NCBI RefSeq assembly: GCF_001942255.1
Contig: NZ_MKKC01000109.1
Coordinates: 121,799 to 185,798 of the forward strand
Source: Nocardiopsis sp. CNR-923
Lineage (GTDB): Bacteria; Actinomycetota; Actinomycetes; Streptosporangiales; Streptosporangiaceae
Length of the DNA: 64,000 nucleotides
Direction: 5' to 3'
Shown here: positions 8,277-17,253 of the stretch, piece after piece
How positions within the stretch are numbered: position 1 is the stretch's first letter
Layout: every line of letters begins with the position of its first letter
Translations under genes and position numbers: made by a program
The notes under the pieces: generated by a model
Database searches by the model: none
The model's input: the letters and a program-made list of their open reading frames with translations, nothing else
What the model was told of the DNA's origin: nothing

Positions 8277-9572
8277 ATGACCGTCACCGAGGACTACATC
8301 GACGCCTCGGGCGGGGACTGGGACGAGGTCATCGAACGGGCCCAGGCCACGAGCGCCGAACGCCTCGTCGTCAACATGGGTCCCCAGCACCCCTCCACAC
8401 ACGGCGTCCTCCGCCTGATCCTCACCCTCGACGGTGAGACCTGCACCGAGGCACGCGTCGGTATCGGCTACCTGCACACCGGTATCGAGAAGAACATGGA
8501 GTACCGGACGTGGACCCAGGGGACCACGTTCGTGACCCGCATGGACTACCTGACGCCGCTGTTCAACGAGACGGCGTACTGCCTGGCCGTCGAACGGCTG
8601 CTCGACGTCACCGACCGGATCCCCGAGCGGGCCAACGTCATCCGCGTCCTGGTCATGGAACTCAACCGGATGGCCTCACACTTCGTCGCACTGGCCACGT
8701 TCGGCATGGAGCTCGGCGCGACCACGGTCATGACCAACGGCTTCCGCGAGCGCGAGATGATCCTGGACATCCTGGAACTCATCACGGGTCTGCGGATGAA
8801 CCACGCCTACGTGCGCCCCGGAGGCGTGGCCCAGGACCTGCCGCCCGGCGCGATCGGCAAGATCCGCGAACTCCTCAAGGAGATGCCGAAGCGGATCAGG
8901 ACCATGCGCAAGCTCCTGGACGAGAACCCCGTCTACCTCGCCCGCACCAGGGACGTGGCCTACCTCAACCTGCCCGGCTGCATGGCGCTGGGCGTCACCG
9001 GTCCGATGCTGCGCGCCTCCGGCCTGGCCTGGGACCTGCGCAAGGCCAAGCCCTACTGCGGCTACGAGGACTACGAGTTCGACGTCCCCGTCTCCGACGG
9101 CGGCGACGTCTACGCGCGCTACCGCGTCCGCATGGCCGAGATGACCGAGAGCCTCGGGATCGTCGAGCAGTGCCTGGACAAGCTCCAGCCCGGCCCGGTG
9201 ATGATCGAGGACGCCAAGATCGGCTGGCCCGCCAAGCTGGCGCTCGGCCCGGACGGCATGGGCAACTCGCCCGACCACATCGCGCACATCATGAGCGGTT
9301 CCATGGAGGCCCTCATCCACCACTTCAAACTGGTCACCGAGGGCTTCCGGGTGCCCGCGGGCCAGGCGTACGCGGCCGTCGAGAGCGCCAAGGGCGAACT
9401 CGGGTGCCACGCGGTGAGCGACGGGGGCACCCGCCCCTACCGCGTGCACTTCCGCGACCCCTCGTTCACCCACCTCCAGGCCGTCGCCGCCATGTGCGAG
9501 GGCGGCACGGTGGCGGACGTCATCGCGGCCGTGGCCAGTATCGACCCGGTGATGGGAGGCGTGGACCGGTGA
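8277..9572 (+). CDS. nuoD: NADH-quinone oxidoreductase subunit D
   Basis: 49-kDa subunit that forms the quinone-binding cavity with NuoB. Begins at ATG 8277 behind AAGGGAGG. Family blocks include VVNMGPQHPSTHGVLRLIL, GYLHTGIEKNMEYRTW, MELNRMASHFVALATFGME and the C-terminal ending ASIDPVMGGVDR. 431 residues, normal. Its TGA overlaps the GTG of nuoE, indicating coupled translation. Confidence 0.97.
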   Translation: MTVTEDYIDASGGDWDEVIERAQATSAERLVVNMGPQHPSTHGVLRLILTLDGETCTEARVGIGYLHTGIEKNMEYRTWTQGTTFVTRMDYLTPLFNETAYCLAVERLLDVTDRIPERANVIRVLVMELNRMASHFVALATFGMELGATTVMTNGFREREMILDILELITGLRMNHAYVRPGGVAQDLPPGAIGKIRELLKEMPKRIRTMRKLLDENPVYLARTRDVAYLNLPGCMALGVTGPMLRASGLAWDLRKAKPYCGYEDYEFDVPVSDGGDVYARYRVRMAEMTESLGIVEQCLDKLQPGPVMIEDAKIGWPAKLALGPDGMGNSPDHIAHIMSGSMEALIHHFKLVTEGFRVPAGQAYAAVESAKGELGCHAVSDGGTRPYRVHFRDPSFTHLQAVAAMCEGGTVADVIAAVASIDPVMGGVDR

Positions 9573-10314
9573 CCGAGCACAGTACACCCGACGGCGCGGG
9601 CACCACGCCCGACCGCTTCCCCGACGAGGTGACCGCGCGGCTGGAACAGGACGCCAAGGAGCTGATCAGCCGCTACCCGAGGCAGCGGTCCGCGCTCCTG
9701 CCGCTGCTGCACCTGGTGCAGGCGCAGGAGGGCCACGTCAGCCGGGCCGGGATGCGCTTCTGCGCCGACCAGCTCGGCATCACGCTCGCCGAGGTCAACG
9801 CGGTGGTCACCTTCTACACCATGTACCGTCGCCGACCCGGCGGCGACTACCAGGTGGGTGTGTGCACCAACACCCTCTGCGCGGTGATGGGCGGCGACGA
9901 GATCTTCGCGGCCCTCAAGGAGCACCTGGCGTCGGCAACGGGGAGACCACCGAGGACGGCACGGTCACGCTGGAGCACGTCGAGTGCAACGCGGCGTGCG
10001 ACTTCGCGCCGGTCGTGATGGTCAACTGGGAGTTCTTCGACAACCAGACGCCCGAGAGCGCGAAGCACCTGGTCGACGACCTGCGGCTGGGCAAGGACGT
10101 GGCGCCCACGCGCGGCCCGTCGAGCCTGTGCACCTGGAAGCAGGCCTCGCGCGTGCTGGCAGGGTTCGACGACGGCCGCGCGGACGAGGGCGTCCAGGCG
10201 GCGGCCCCCTCCCTGGCCGGACTCAGGCTCGCCCAGCGGCGCGGGTGGTCGGCGCCCGACCCGGCGCACCTGCCCGCCCCCGGCGCCGCCCACGGCGAGG
10301 AGGGAGACAAGTGA
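9569..10314 (+). CDS. nuoE: NADH-quinone oxidoreductase subunit E, one frameshift
   Basis: 24-kDa subunit of the NADH-oxidising module with a thioredoxin-like [2Fe-2S] domain. The first two cluster cysteines are in VGVCTNTLCAVMGG, the other two in VECNAACDFAPVV. Between them, at 9928-9929, a G is missing (CTGGCGTC for CTGGGCGTC), which throws the first frame out; the second frame continues GVGNGETTEDGTVTLEHVEC. With the base restored the protein has normal length. It overlaps nuoD and nuoF by 4 bp each. Confidence 0.93.
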
Positions 10315-11642
10315 CCACCCTGACCCCGATCCTGTCCGCCCACTGGGACCGGCCGGACTCCTACACGCTCGACGGCTACCGGGCCACCGGCGGCTATCAG
10401 GCGCTGCGCACGGCGCTGGCCATGGAGCCCGACGCCATCGTCGACGCGGTCAAGCAGTCCGGGCTGCGCGGACGCGGCGGCGCCGGATTCCCGACCGGTA
10501 TGAAGTGGGGCTTCCTGCCCCCGGACAACCCCAACCCGCGCTACCTCGTGGTCAACGCCGACGAGTCCGAGCCGGGCACCTGCAAGGACATCCCGCTGCT
10601 GCTCGCCAACCCGCACGTGCTGGTCGAGGGCATCGCGATCGCCTCGTACGCGATCAGGTCGAACCAGGCGTTCGTCTACGTGCGCGGCGAGGTCGTCCAC
10701 GTGATCCGCCGTCTGCGCCGGGCCGTCGCGGAGGCCTACGACGCCGGCCTGCTCGGCAAGGACGTCCTCGGCAGCGGCTTCGACCTCGACGTGGTCGTCC
10801 ACGCGGGAGCGGGCGCCTACATCTGCGGCGAGGAGACGGCGCTGCTCGACTCCCTGGAGGGTTACCGGGGCCAGCCCCGGCTCAAGCCGCCCTTCCCCGC
10901 CGTCGCCGGGCTCTACGCCTCGCCGACCGTGGTGAACAACGTCGAGTCCATCGCCAGCGTCCCGAGCATCGTCGCCAACGGCGCCGAGTGGTTCACCTCG
11001 ATGGGCACCGAGAAGTCCGCCGGGTTCGGCTTCTTCTCCCTGTCCGGCCACGTCACCGAACCCGGCCAGTACGAGGCCCCGCTCGGGATCACCCTGCGCG
11101 AACTCCTCGACATGGCGGGCGGCGTCCGCTCCGGGCACCAGCTCAAGTTCTGGACGCCCGGCGGCTCCTCGACGCCGATCTTCACCGACGAGCACCTCGA
11201 CACACCGCTCGACTTCGAGTCGGTGGGCGCAGCCGGGTCCATGCTCGGCACCCGCGCCCTCCAGATCTTCGACGAGACCACGTGCGTCGTCCGCGCGGTC
11301 GGCCGGTGGATCGCCTTCTACGCCCACGAGTCCTGCGGCAAGTGCACGCCCTGCCGCGAGGGCAACTTCTGGATGGTCCAGGTGCTGGACCGGCTGGAGA
11401 ACGGCCAGGGCACGGAGGAGGACCTCGACAAGCTCCTCGACATCTGCGACAACCTGCTCGGCCGCTCCTTCTGCGCCCTCGGCGACGGCGCGACCAGCCC
11501 GGTCACCTCCTCCATCAAGTACTTCCGGCAGGAGTACATCGACCACGTGGAGAAGGGCGGCTGCCCCTTCGACCACTCCCGGGCCACCCTCTGGGGGGAC
11601 CGGCCGACCTCGACCACCACGGAACGGGGAGGGAACCAGTGA
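10311..11642 (+). CDS. nuoF: NADH-quinone oxidoreductase subunit F
   Basis: 51-kDa subunit that binds NADH, FMN and one [4Fe-4S] cluster, the entry point for electrons. The glycine-rich NADH/FMN motif GLRGRGGAGFPTGMKW is near residue 50, the FMN segment GAGAYICGEETALL in the middle, and the cluster ligands in SCGKCTPCREG with the fourth in RSFCALGDG. GTG 10311 overlaps the nuoE stop. 443 residues, intact. Confidence 0.97.
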   Translation: MTTLTPILSAHWDRPDSYTLDGYRATGGYQALRTALAMEPDAIVDAVKQSGLRGRGGAGFPTGMKWGFLPPDNPNPRYLVVNADESEPGTCKDIPLLLANPHVLVEGIAIASYAIRSNQAFVYVRGEVVHVIRRLRRAVAEAYDAGLLGKDVLGSGFDLDVVVHAGAGAYICGEETALLDSLEGYRGQPRLKPPFPAVAGLYASPTVVNNVESIASVPSIVANGAEWFTSMGTEKSAGFGFFSLSGHVTEPGQYEAPLGITLRELLDMAGGVRSGHQLKFWTPGGSSTPIFTDEHLDTPLDFESVGAAGSMLGTRALQIFDETTCVVRAVGRWIAFYAHESCGKCTPCREGNFWMVQVLDRLENGQGTEEDLDKLLDICDNLLGRSFCALGDGATSPVTSSIKYFRQEYIDHVEKGGCPFDHSRATLWGDRPTSTTTERGGNQ

Positions 11643-14103
11643 CCGTCACGTCCAACTCCTCCGGCGGGGCGGCGCCCGCACCGCCGCCGGAGGACCTGAT
11701 CACCGTCACCATCGACGGGTTCCAGATCCAGGTGCCCAAGGGCACGCTGGTCATCCGGGCCGCCGAGCTGCTCGGGATCCAGATCCCCCGGTTCTGCGAC
11801 CACCCGCTGCTGGACCCGGTCGGCGCCTGCCGTCAGTGCCTGGTGGAGATCCCCGACATGGGCAACGGCCGGGGCATGCCCAAGCCGCAGGCCTCCTGCA
11901 CCATCACCGTGATGGACGGCATGGTGGTCAACACCCAACTGACCTCCGAGGCGGCGGAGAAGGCCCAGCGCGGGATCATGGAGTTCCTGCTGATCAACCA
12001 CCCGCTGGACTGCCCGGTCTGCGACAAGGGCGGCGAGTGCCCGCTCCAGAACCAGGCGATGTCCAACGGGCAGGGGGAGACGCGCTTCGTCGACGTCAAG
12101 CGCACCTTCCCCAAACCGATCGCGCTGTCCAGCCAGGTGCTGCTCGACCGGGAACGCTGCATCCAGTGCGCCCGCTGCACCCGCTTCGCCGCGCAGATCG
12201 CCGGCGACCCGCTCATCGAGCTCATGGAGCGCGGCGCCCAGGAACAGGTCGCATCGCCGAGGGAGAGTCGTTCGACTCCTACTTCTCCGGCAACACCGTG
12301 CAGATCTGCCCGGTCGGCGCGCTCACCGGCGCCGCCTACCGGTTCCGGTCCCGCCCCTTCGACCTGGTGTCCACGCCCAGCGTGTGCGAGCACTGCGCGG
12401 GCGGCTGCGCCCAGCGCACCGACCACCGGCGCGGCAAGGTGACCCGCCGCCTGGCCGGGGACGACCCCCAGGTCAACGAGGAGTGGAACTGCGACAAGGG
12501 CCGGTGGGCGTTCACCTACGCCACCCGTCCCGACCGGCTGACCCGGCCGCTCGTCCGCGACGGGGAGTCCCGTGCCCTGGAGTTCGCCTCCTGGCCCGAG
12601 GCGGTCGACGTCGCCGCCCGGGGACTGGCCGCCGCGCGCGGCCGGGTCGGGGTCCTGGTCGGCGGTCGACTCACCTACGAGGACGCCTACGCCTACGCCA
12701 AGTTCGCCCGGGTCGCCCTGGGCACCAATGACGTCGACGCCCGTGCCCGCGCCCACTCCGACGAGGAGGCCGCGTTCCTGGCCGCCCACGTCGCGGGCGC
12801 CCCGATCGGGGTCGACTTCACCGCACTGGAGAAGGCGCCCGCCGTGCTCCTGGCCGGGATCGAGCCCGAGGACGAGTCCCCGAGCATGTTCCTCCGGCTG
12901 CGCAAGGGCGCGCGGGGGAACGGGGTCCGGGTCTACTCGGTCGCCCCGCACGCCAGTCTCGGCCTGACCAAGACCAGCGGGCGGCTCGTGCGCGCGGTCC
13001 CCGGCGACGAGGGACGCGTGCTCAACGCCCTGGAGTCCGAGGAGCCCGAGGCCGCCGAGGCGCTGCGGCAGGAGGGCGCGGTGATCGTCGCCGGAGAGCG
13101 GCTCGCCGCCGTCCCCGGCGCCCTGACAGCCGCCGCCGACCTGGCTGACCGGACGGGCGCGCGCCTGGTGTGGGTGCCACGCCGCGCTGGCGAGCGCGGC
13201 GCGGTCGACGCCGGGGCGCTGCCGGGCCTGCTGCCCGGCGGCCGCCCGGTCACCGACCCGGCCGCCCGCGCCGAGGTGGCCCGCGTCTGGAACGTGGGTT
13301 CCCTGCCGCAGGCCCCGGGCCGCGACACCGCCCGGATCATCGCCGCGGCCGCAGCCGGGGAACTGGACGCCCTGCTCATCGCCGGGGTGGAGCTCGACGA
13401 CCTGCCCGACCCCGAAACCGCCCGTGCCGCGCTGGCCCGGGTGCCGTTCATCGTCAGCCTCGAACTGCGGGCCAGCGACGTCACCGACCGCGCCGACGTG
13501 GTGCTGCCGGTGGCCGCGGTCGCCGAGAAGTCCGGGACCTTCGTCAACTGGGAGGGCCGCCACCGGCCCTTCGGCGACGCGCTCAAGGTGCCCGGAGCCC
13601 TTTCCGACCTGCGGGTCCTGGGCGCGGTCGCCGACGCCATGGACGTCCACCTCGGTCTGCCCGACTCCGCGACCGCCTACCGCGAACTGCTCGAACTCGG
13701 GCTGTGGACCGGCGAGCGCCCCGACGGCCCCTCGGTCCGCCCCGAACCGGTCCCCGACGCCGGGCCGGGGCATGCGGTCCTGTCGACCTGGCGCCAGCTG
13801 CTCGGCACCGGACGGATGGAGGACGGCGAGCCGTTCCTCGCCGGGACCGCCCGCGCGCCGCGCGCCTACCTGTCCAAGGCCACGGCCGACGAGGTCGGCG
13901 TCCCCGACGGCGGAGCGCTCCGCGTCACGGGGACCCGCGGCTCCGTGACCGTCCCCGTCGTCGTCACCGACATCGCTGACCGGGTCGTCTGGCTGCCCGC
14001 CAACGCCCACGGCTGCGACGTCCCGCGCGACCTCGGCGGCGGCGCGGGCGAGACGGTCATCCTGGCCACCGCCACCGCCACCGACTCCGGGAGGCAGCAG
14101 TGA
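11639..14103 (+). CDS. nuoG: NADH-quinone oxidoreductase subunit G, one frameshift
   Basis: 75-kDa iron-sulfur subunit. The N-terminal part shows ligands CDHPLLDPVGACRQCLVE for the [2Fe-2S] cluster, DCPVCDKGGECPLQ and CIQCARCTRFA for [4Fe-4S] clusters; the molybdopterin-oxidoreductase-like domain follows (CEHCAGGC, NEEWNCDKGRWAF). At 12250/12251 one G is missing (GGTCGCATC for GGTCGGCATC), splitting the frame between GAQEQV and IAEGESFDSYFSGNTVQ. Restored, it is a full-length NuoG of about 820 residues. Overlaps nuoF and nuoH by 4 bp. Confidence 0.94.
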
Positions 14104-15470
14104 CCCCCGCCGTCCTCGATCCGCACGCGGTCCAGTCGGCCTCGGAGGCCACGCTGGACGCCTTCGGCCAGGATCCGTGGTGGATCACCACGATCAAGGC
14201 CGTGGCGATCTTCGTCTTCCTCATGGTCTGCGTGCTGATGATGATCATGGCCGACCGCAAGGTCATGGGCCGGATGCAGCAGCGGCACGGCCCCAACCGG
14301 ATGGGCCCCTTCGGCCTCCTCCAGTCCCTGTTCGACGGCATCAAACTCTCCCTCAAGGAGGACCTGATCCCGCGCGGGGTGGACCGGTTCGTCTACATCG
14401 CCGCGCCGATGATCGCGGCCGTGCCCGCCTTCATCGCCTTCTCGGTCATTCCGGTCGGCCCTGAGGTGAACCTGTTCGGCGTGGTCACGCCGCTCCAGCT
14501 CACCGACCTGCCGATCGCCGCCCTGGTGGTCCTGGCCACCGCGGCCCTGGGCGTGTACGGGTTCGTGCTCGGCGGCTGGGCCTCGCAGTCGCCGTACGCG
14601 CTGCTCGGCGGACTGCGGGCCTCGGCGCAGGTGATCAGCTACGAGATCGCCATGGGCATGTCGTTCGTGGCGGTCTTCATCATGTCCGGAACGCTCACCA
14701 CGTCCGGGATCGTCGAGTCCCAGCGCGGACTGTGGTTCGCGGTGCTGCTCCTGCCGTCGTTCCTGGTGTACCTGGTGACGATGGTCGGCGAGACCAACCG
14801 GCTCCCGTTCGACCTCGCCGAGGGCGAGGGGGAGATCGTCGGCGGCTTCATGACCGAGTACGGATCGATGAAGTTCACGATGTTCTTCCTCGCCGAGTAC
14901 GTGAACATGTGCACGGTCGCGGCGGTGTCCGTGACGCTCTTCCTCGGCGGCTGGCTCGCCCCGCCCGGAGTCGAGGCGGTCCTGCCCGGCGCGAACGAGG
15001 GCTGGTGGCCCGCCCTGTGGTGGCTGCTCAAGTTCGTCGCCGTCATGTTCCTGTTCATCTGGGCACGCGGCAGCCTGCCCCGCGTCCGCTACGACCAGCT
15101 GATGAGGTTCGGCTGGAAGGTGCTCATCCCCGTCCAGCTCGTGTGGATCACCGCGGTCGCCGTCGTGCGGATGCTCGTCCTCGACGACGCCTCCCCGGTG
15201 GTCGTTGGCGCGGTCGTGGCGGCCTTCACCGCGGCCACGCTCGCCGCGTTCTGGGCCTGGGTGCGCCACGCGCGCCTTGAACGGGCCGAGGCGGCCCGGG
15301 AGCGCGCCGAGAACGCGCGCCGCGCGCACGAGGACGCGTCGTTCGGCGGGTTCCCCGTGCCCCCGAGCACGGCCCCGCACTACGGCAGCAGCGTGCTCGC
15401 CGAACCGCCGCGGACGGCCACGGCCGCCGCCGGACGCAACGACAAGCGTGAGGAGGTCAGCGATGCTTGA
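14100..15470 (+). CDS. nuoH: NADH-quinone oxidoreductase subunit H
   Basis: Membrane subunit at the base of the quinone channel, eight helices. Diagnostic blocks are MADRKVMGRMQQRHGPNRMG, ETNRLPFDLAEGEGEIVGGF and WARGSLPRVRYDQLMRFGWK. The 456-residue protein ends in a charged cytoplasmic tail of roughly 60 residues, a common actinobacterial extension. Starts at GTG 14100, overlapping nuoG; its stop overlaps the nuoI ATG. Confidence 0.97.
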   Translation: MTPAVLDPHAVQSASEATLDAFGQDPWWITTIKAVAIFVFLMVCVLMMIMADRKVMGRMQQRHGPNRMGPFGLLQSLFDGIKLSLKEDLIPRGVDRFVYIAAPMIAAVPAFIAFSVIPVGPEVNLFGVVTPLQLTDLPIAALVVLATAALGVYGFVLGGWASQSPYALLGGLRASAQVISYEIAMGMSFVAVFIMSGTLTTSGIVESQRGLWFAVLLLPSFLVYLVTMVGETNRLPFDLAEGEGEIVGGFMTEYGSMKFTMFFLAEYVNMCTVAAVSVTLFLGGWLAPPGVEAVLPGANEGWWPALWWLLKFVAVMFLFIWARGSLPRVRYDQLMRFGWKVLIPVQLVWITAVAVVRMLVLDDASPVVVGAVVAAFTAATLAAFWAWVRHARLERAEAARERAENARRAHEDASFGGFPVPPSTAPHYGSSVLAEPPRTATAAAGRNDKREEVSDA

Positions 15471-16002
15471 GTGGCTCAACCCGGTCAAGGGGTTCGGCGT
15501 CACCTTCCACACCATGTTCACCAAGGTGCCGACGGTCGAGTACCCGGAGGTCAAGCGCCCCACGGCGCCCCGCTTCCACGGCCGTCACCAGCTGAACAGG
15601 TGGGCCGACGGGCTGGAGAAGTGCATCGGGTGCGAACTGTGCGCCTGGGCCTGCCCGGCCGACGCCATCTACGTGGAGGCCGGCGACAACAGCGAGGACG
15701 AACGGTACTCGCCCGGCGAGCGGTACGGGCGCGTCTACCAGATCAACTACCTGCGGTGCATCCTGTGCGGGCTGTGCGTCGAGGCCTGCCCGACCCGCGC
15801 CCTGACCATGACCAACGAGTACGAGCTGGCCGACGACAGCAGGCAGAGCCTGATCTGGACGAAGGAGCAGCTGCTCGCCCCGCTGAAGGAGGGCATGGAG
15901 GAGCCGCCGCACCCGATGCGGCTCGGCGACACCGAGGAGGACTACTACGCCACCGGGCGCGGCCATCACGGGTCGCAGGAGACGACGGAGGCGGCACGTT
16001 GA
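15463..16002 (+). CDS. nuoI: NADH-quinone oxidoreductase subunit I
   Basis: Ferredoxin-like subunit carrying two [4Fe-4S] clusters that link NuoG to NuoB. Both ligand sets are present: CIGCELCAWACPAD and CILCGLCVEACPTRA. 179 residues, starting at ATG 15463 behind AGGAGGTCAGCG and overlapping the end of nuoH. The start is fixed by this site, since the open frame extends far upstream inside nuoH. Confidence 0.97.
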   Translation: MLEWLNPVKGFGVTFHTMFTKVPTVEYPEVKRPTAPRFHGRHQLNRWADGLEKCIGCELCAWACPADAIYVEAGDNSEDERYSPGERYGRVYQINYLRCILCGLCVEACPTRALTMTNEYELADDSRQSLIWTKEQLLAPLKEGMEEPPHPMRLGDTEEDYYATGRGHHGSQETTEAAR

Positions 16003-16958
16003 CCCCCGCCACCGCCGCCGCCGCGTCGGCCCCCGTGCTCGCGGCCCCCATCGGCCAACTGGAGGCCGGCGCCTTCTGGGTCCTGGGGGCGCTCGTCGTC
16101 CTCGGCGCCCTGGGCGTGGTCTTCTCCCGCAAGGCCGTCCACTCGGCGATGTCCATGGCCCTGGCCATGGTCGGCCTCGCCGTGTTCTACGGCATCAACG
16201 AGGCGCCCTTCCTCATGGTCGTCCAGATCGTCGTCTACACCGGCGCGGTCCTGATGCTGTTCCTGTTCGTGCTGATGCTCATCGGCGTCAGCTCGGCGGA
16301 CTCGCTCACCGAGACGCTCGGCGGGCAGCGGATCCTCACCGCCGTCGTCGCGCTGTGCTTCGTCGGGGCCCTGACCACCGGGATCACCCGCATCGTGGTG
16401 GGCGACCCGGTCGGCCTCGCCGGGGGCGCGGCCGTCGCCGGGGGCAGCATCCCGTGGATCGCCAACGAACTGCTGCTGCGCTACGTGGTCGCGTTCGAGG
16501 CCACCGGCGCGCTGCTCATCACAGCGGTCCTGGGCGCGCTGGTCCTGGCCCACACGGCCCGCACCAGGAAGCGGCGCACCCAGCGGGAGATCTCCGAGGA
16601 CCGGATCCGCGGCGACCACCCGACCCCGCTGCCCGGCCCCGGCACCTACGCCCGGCACAACGCGATCGACATGCCCGCGCTGCTGCCGGACGGCACGGTC
16701 GCCCAGCTCTCGCTCAACCCCGTGCTCGCCGCGCGCGACCCCGAGCTCCAGTCGGGCGTGCCGGGCGACGTCCGGGCGGGCCGGCCCCCGCTCCCGGGCG
16801 GGGCGTCGGACTCGGCGAAGTCCAAGGAGGGCACGCCGACCCTCGACGAGAGCCGCGTCGACGGTCCGGCGCAGGGACACGGCGCCGGTGCGTCCGGTGA
16901 CGCGGACGGCGGTCCCAACGGCAACGGGCAGGAGGTCGAGTCCTCGTGGACCCGATGA
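15999..16958 (+). CDS. nuoJ: NADH-quinone oxidoreductase subunit J
   Basis: Membrane subunit with five helices; the family core reads SAMSMALAMVGLAVFYGIN and VQIVVYTGAVLMLFLFVLM, including the helix that contains the pi-bulge in known structures. After the last helix (around residue 188) comes a hydrophilic Pro/Gly/Asp-rich tail of about 130 residues without recognised domain, long even for actinobacteria. The start is TTG 15999, overlapping the nuoI stop. 319 residues. Confidence 0.93.
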   Translation: MTPATAAAASAPVLAAPIGQLEAGAFWVLGALVVLGALGVVFSRKAVHSAMSMALAMVGLAVFYGINEAPFLMVVQIVVYTGAVLMLFLFVLMLIGVSSADSLTETLGGQRILTAVVALCFVGALTTGITRIVVGDPVGLAGGAAVAGGSIPWIANELLLRYVVAFEATGALLITAVLGALVLAHTARTRKRRTQREISEDRIRGDHPTPLPGPGTYARHNAIDMPALLPDGTVAQLSLNPVLAARDPELQSGVPGDVRAGRPPLPGGASDSAKSKEGTPTLDESRVDGPAQGHGAGASGDADGGPNGNGQEVESSWTR

Positions 16959-17245
16959 ACTACATCGTCCTGGCGGCGCTGATCTTCACCATCGGCGCCG
17001 TCGGAGTGCTGGTCAGGCGCAACGCCATCATCGTCTTCATGTGCGTGGAGCTCATGCTCAACGCCTGCAACCTGGCGTTCGTCGCGTTCGCTCGGATGCA
17101 CGGCGACATCGAGGGGCAGGTCATCGCCTTCTTCGTGATGGTCGTCGCCGCCGCCGAGGTGGTCGTGGGATTGGCGATCATCATGCAGATCTTCCGAACC
17201 CGCAGGTCGGCGTCGCTCGATGACGCGAACCTGCTCAAGCACTAG
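16946..17245 (+). CDS. nuoK: NADH-quinone oxidoreductase subunit K
   Basis: Small three-helix antiporter-related subunit, 99 residues, with the two buried glutamates expected in helices 2 and 3 (MCVELMLNACN and AAAEVVVGLAII). GTG 16946 is preferred over ATG 16955 because AGGAGG at 16930-16935 is 10 nt away. It overlaps nuoJ by 13 bp. Confidence 0.96.
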   Translation: MDPMNYIVLAALIFTIGAVGVLVRRNAIIVFMCVELMLNACNLAFVAFARMHGDIEGQVIAFFVMVVAAAEVVVGLAIIMQIFRTRRSASLDDANLLKH

Positions 17246-17253
17246 AAGGCGAC

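Noticed and set aside
7011..9572. A single long frame covering nuoB shadow, nuoC and nuoD, suggesting a NuoC-NuoD fusion
   Set aside because: The join arises from one missing G near 8167; the corrected nuoC stops at 8228-8230 and nuoD has its own ribosome site and ATG at 8277.
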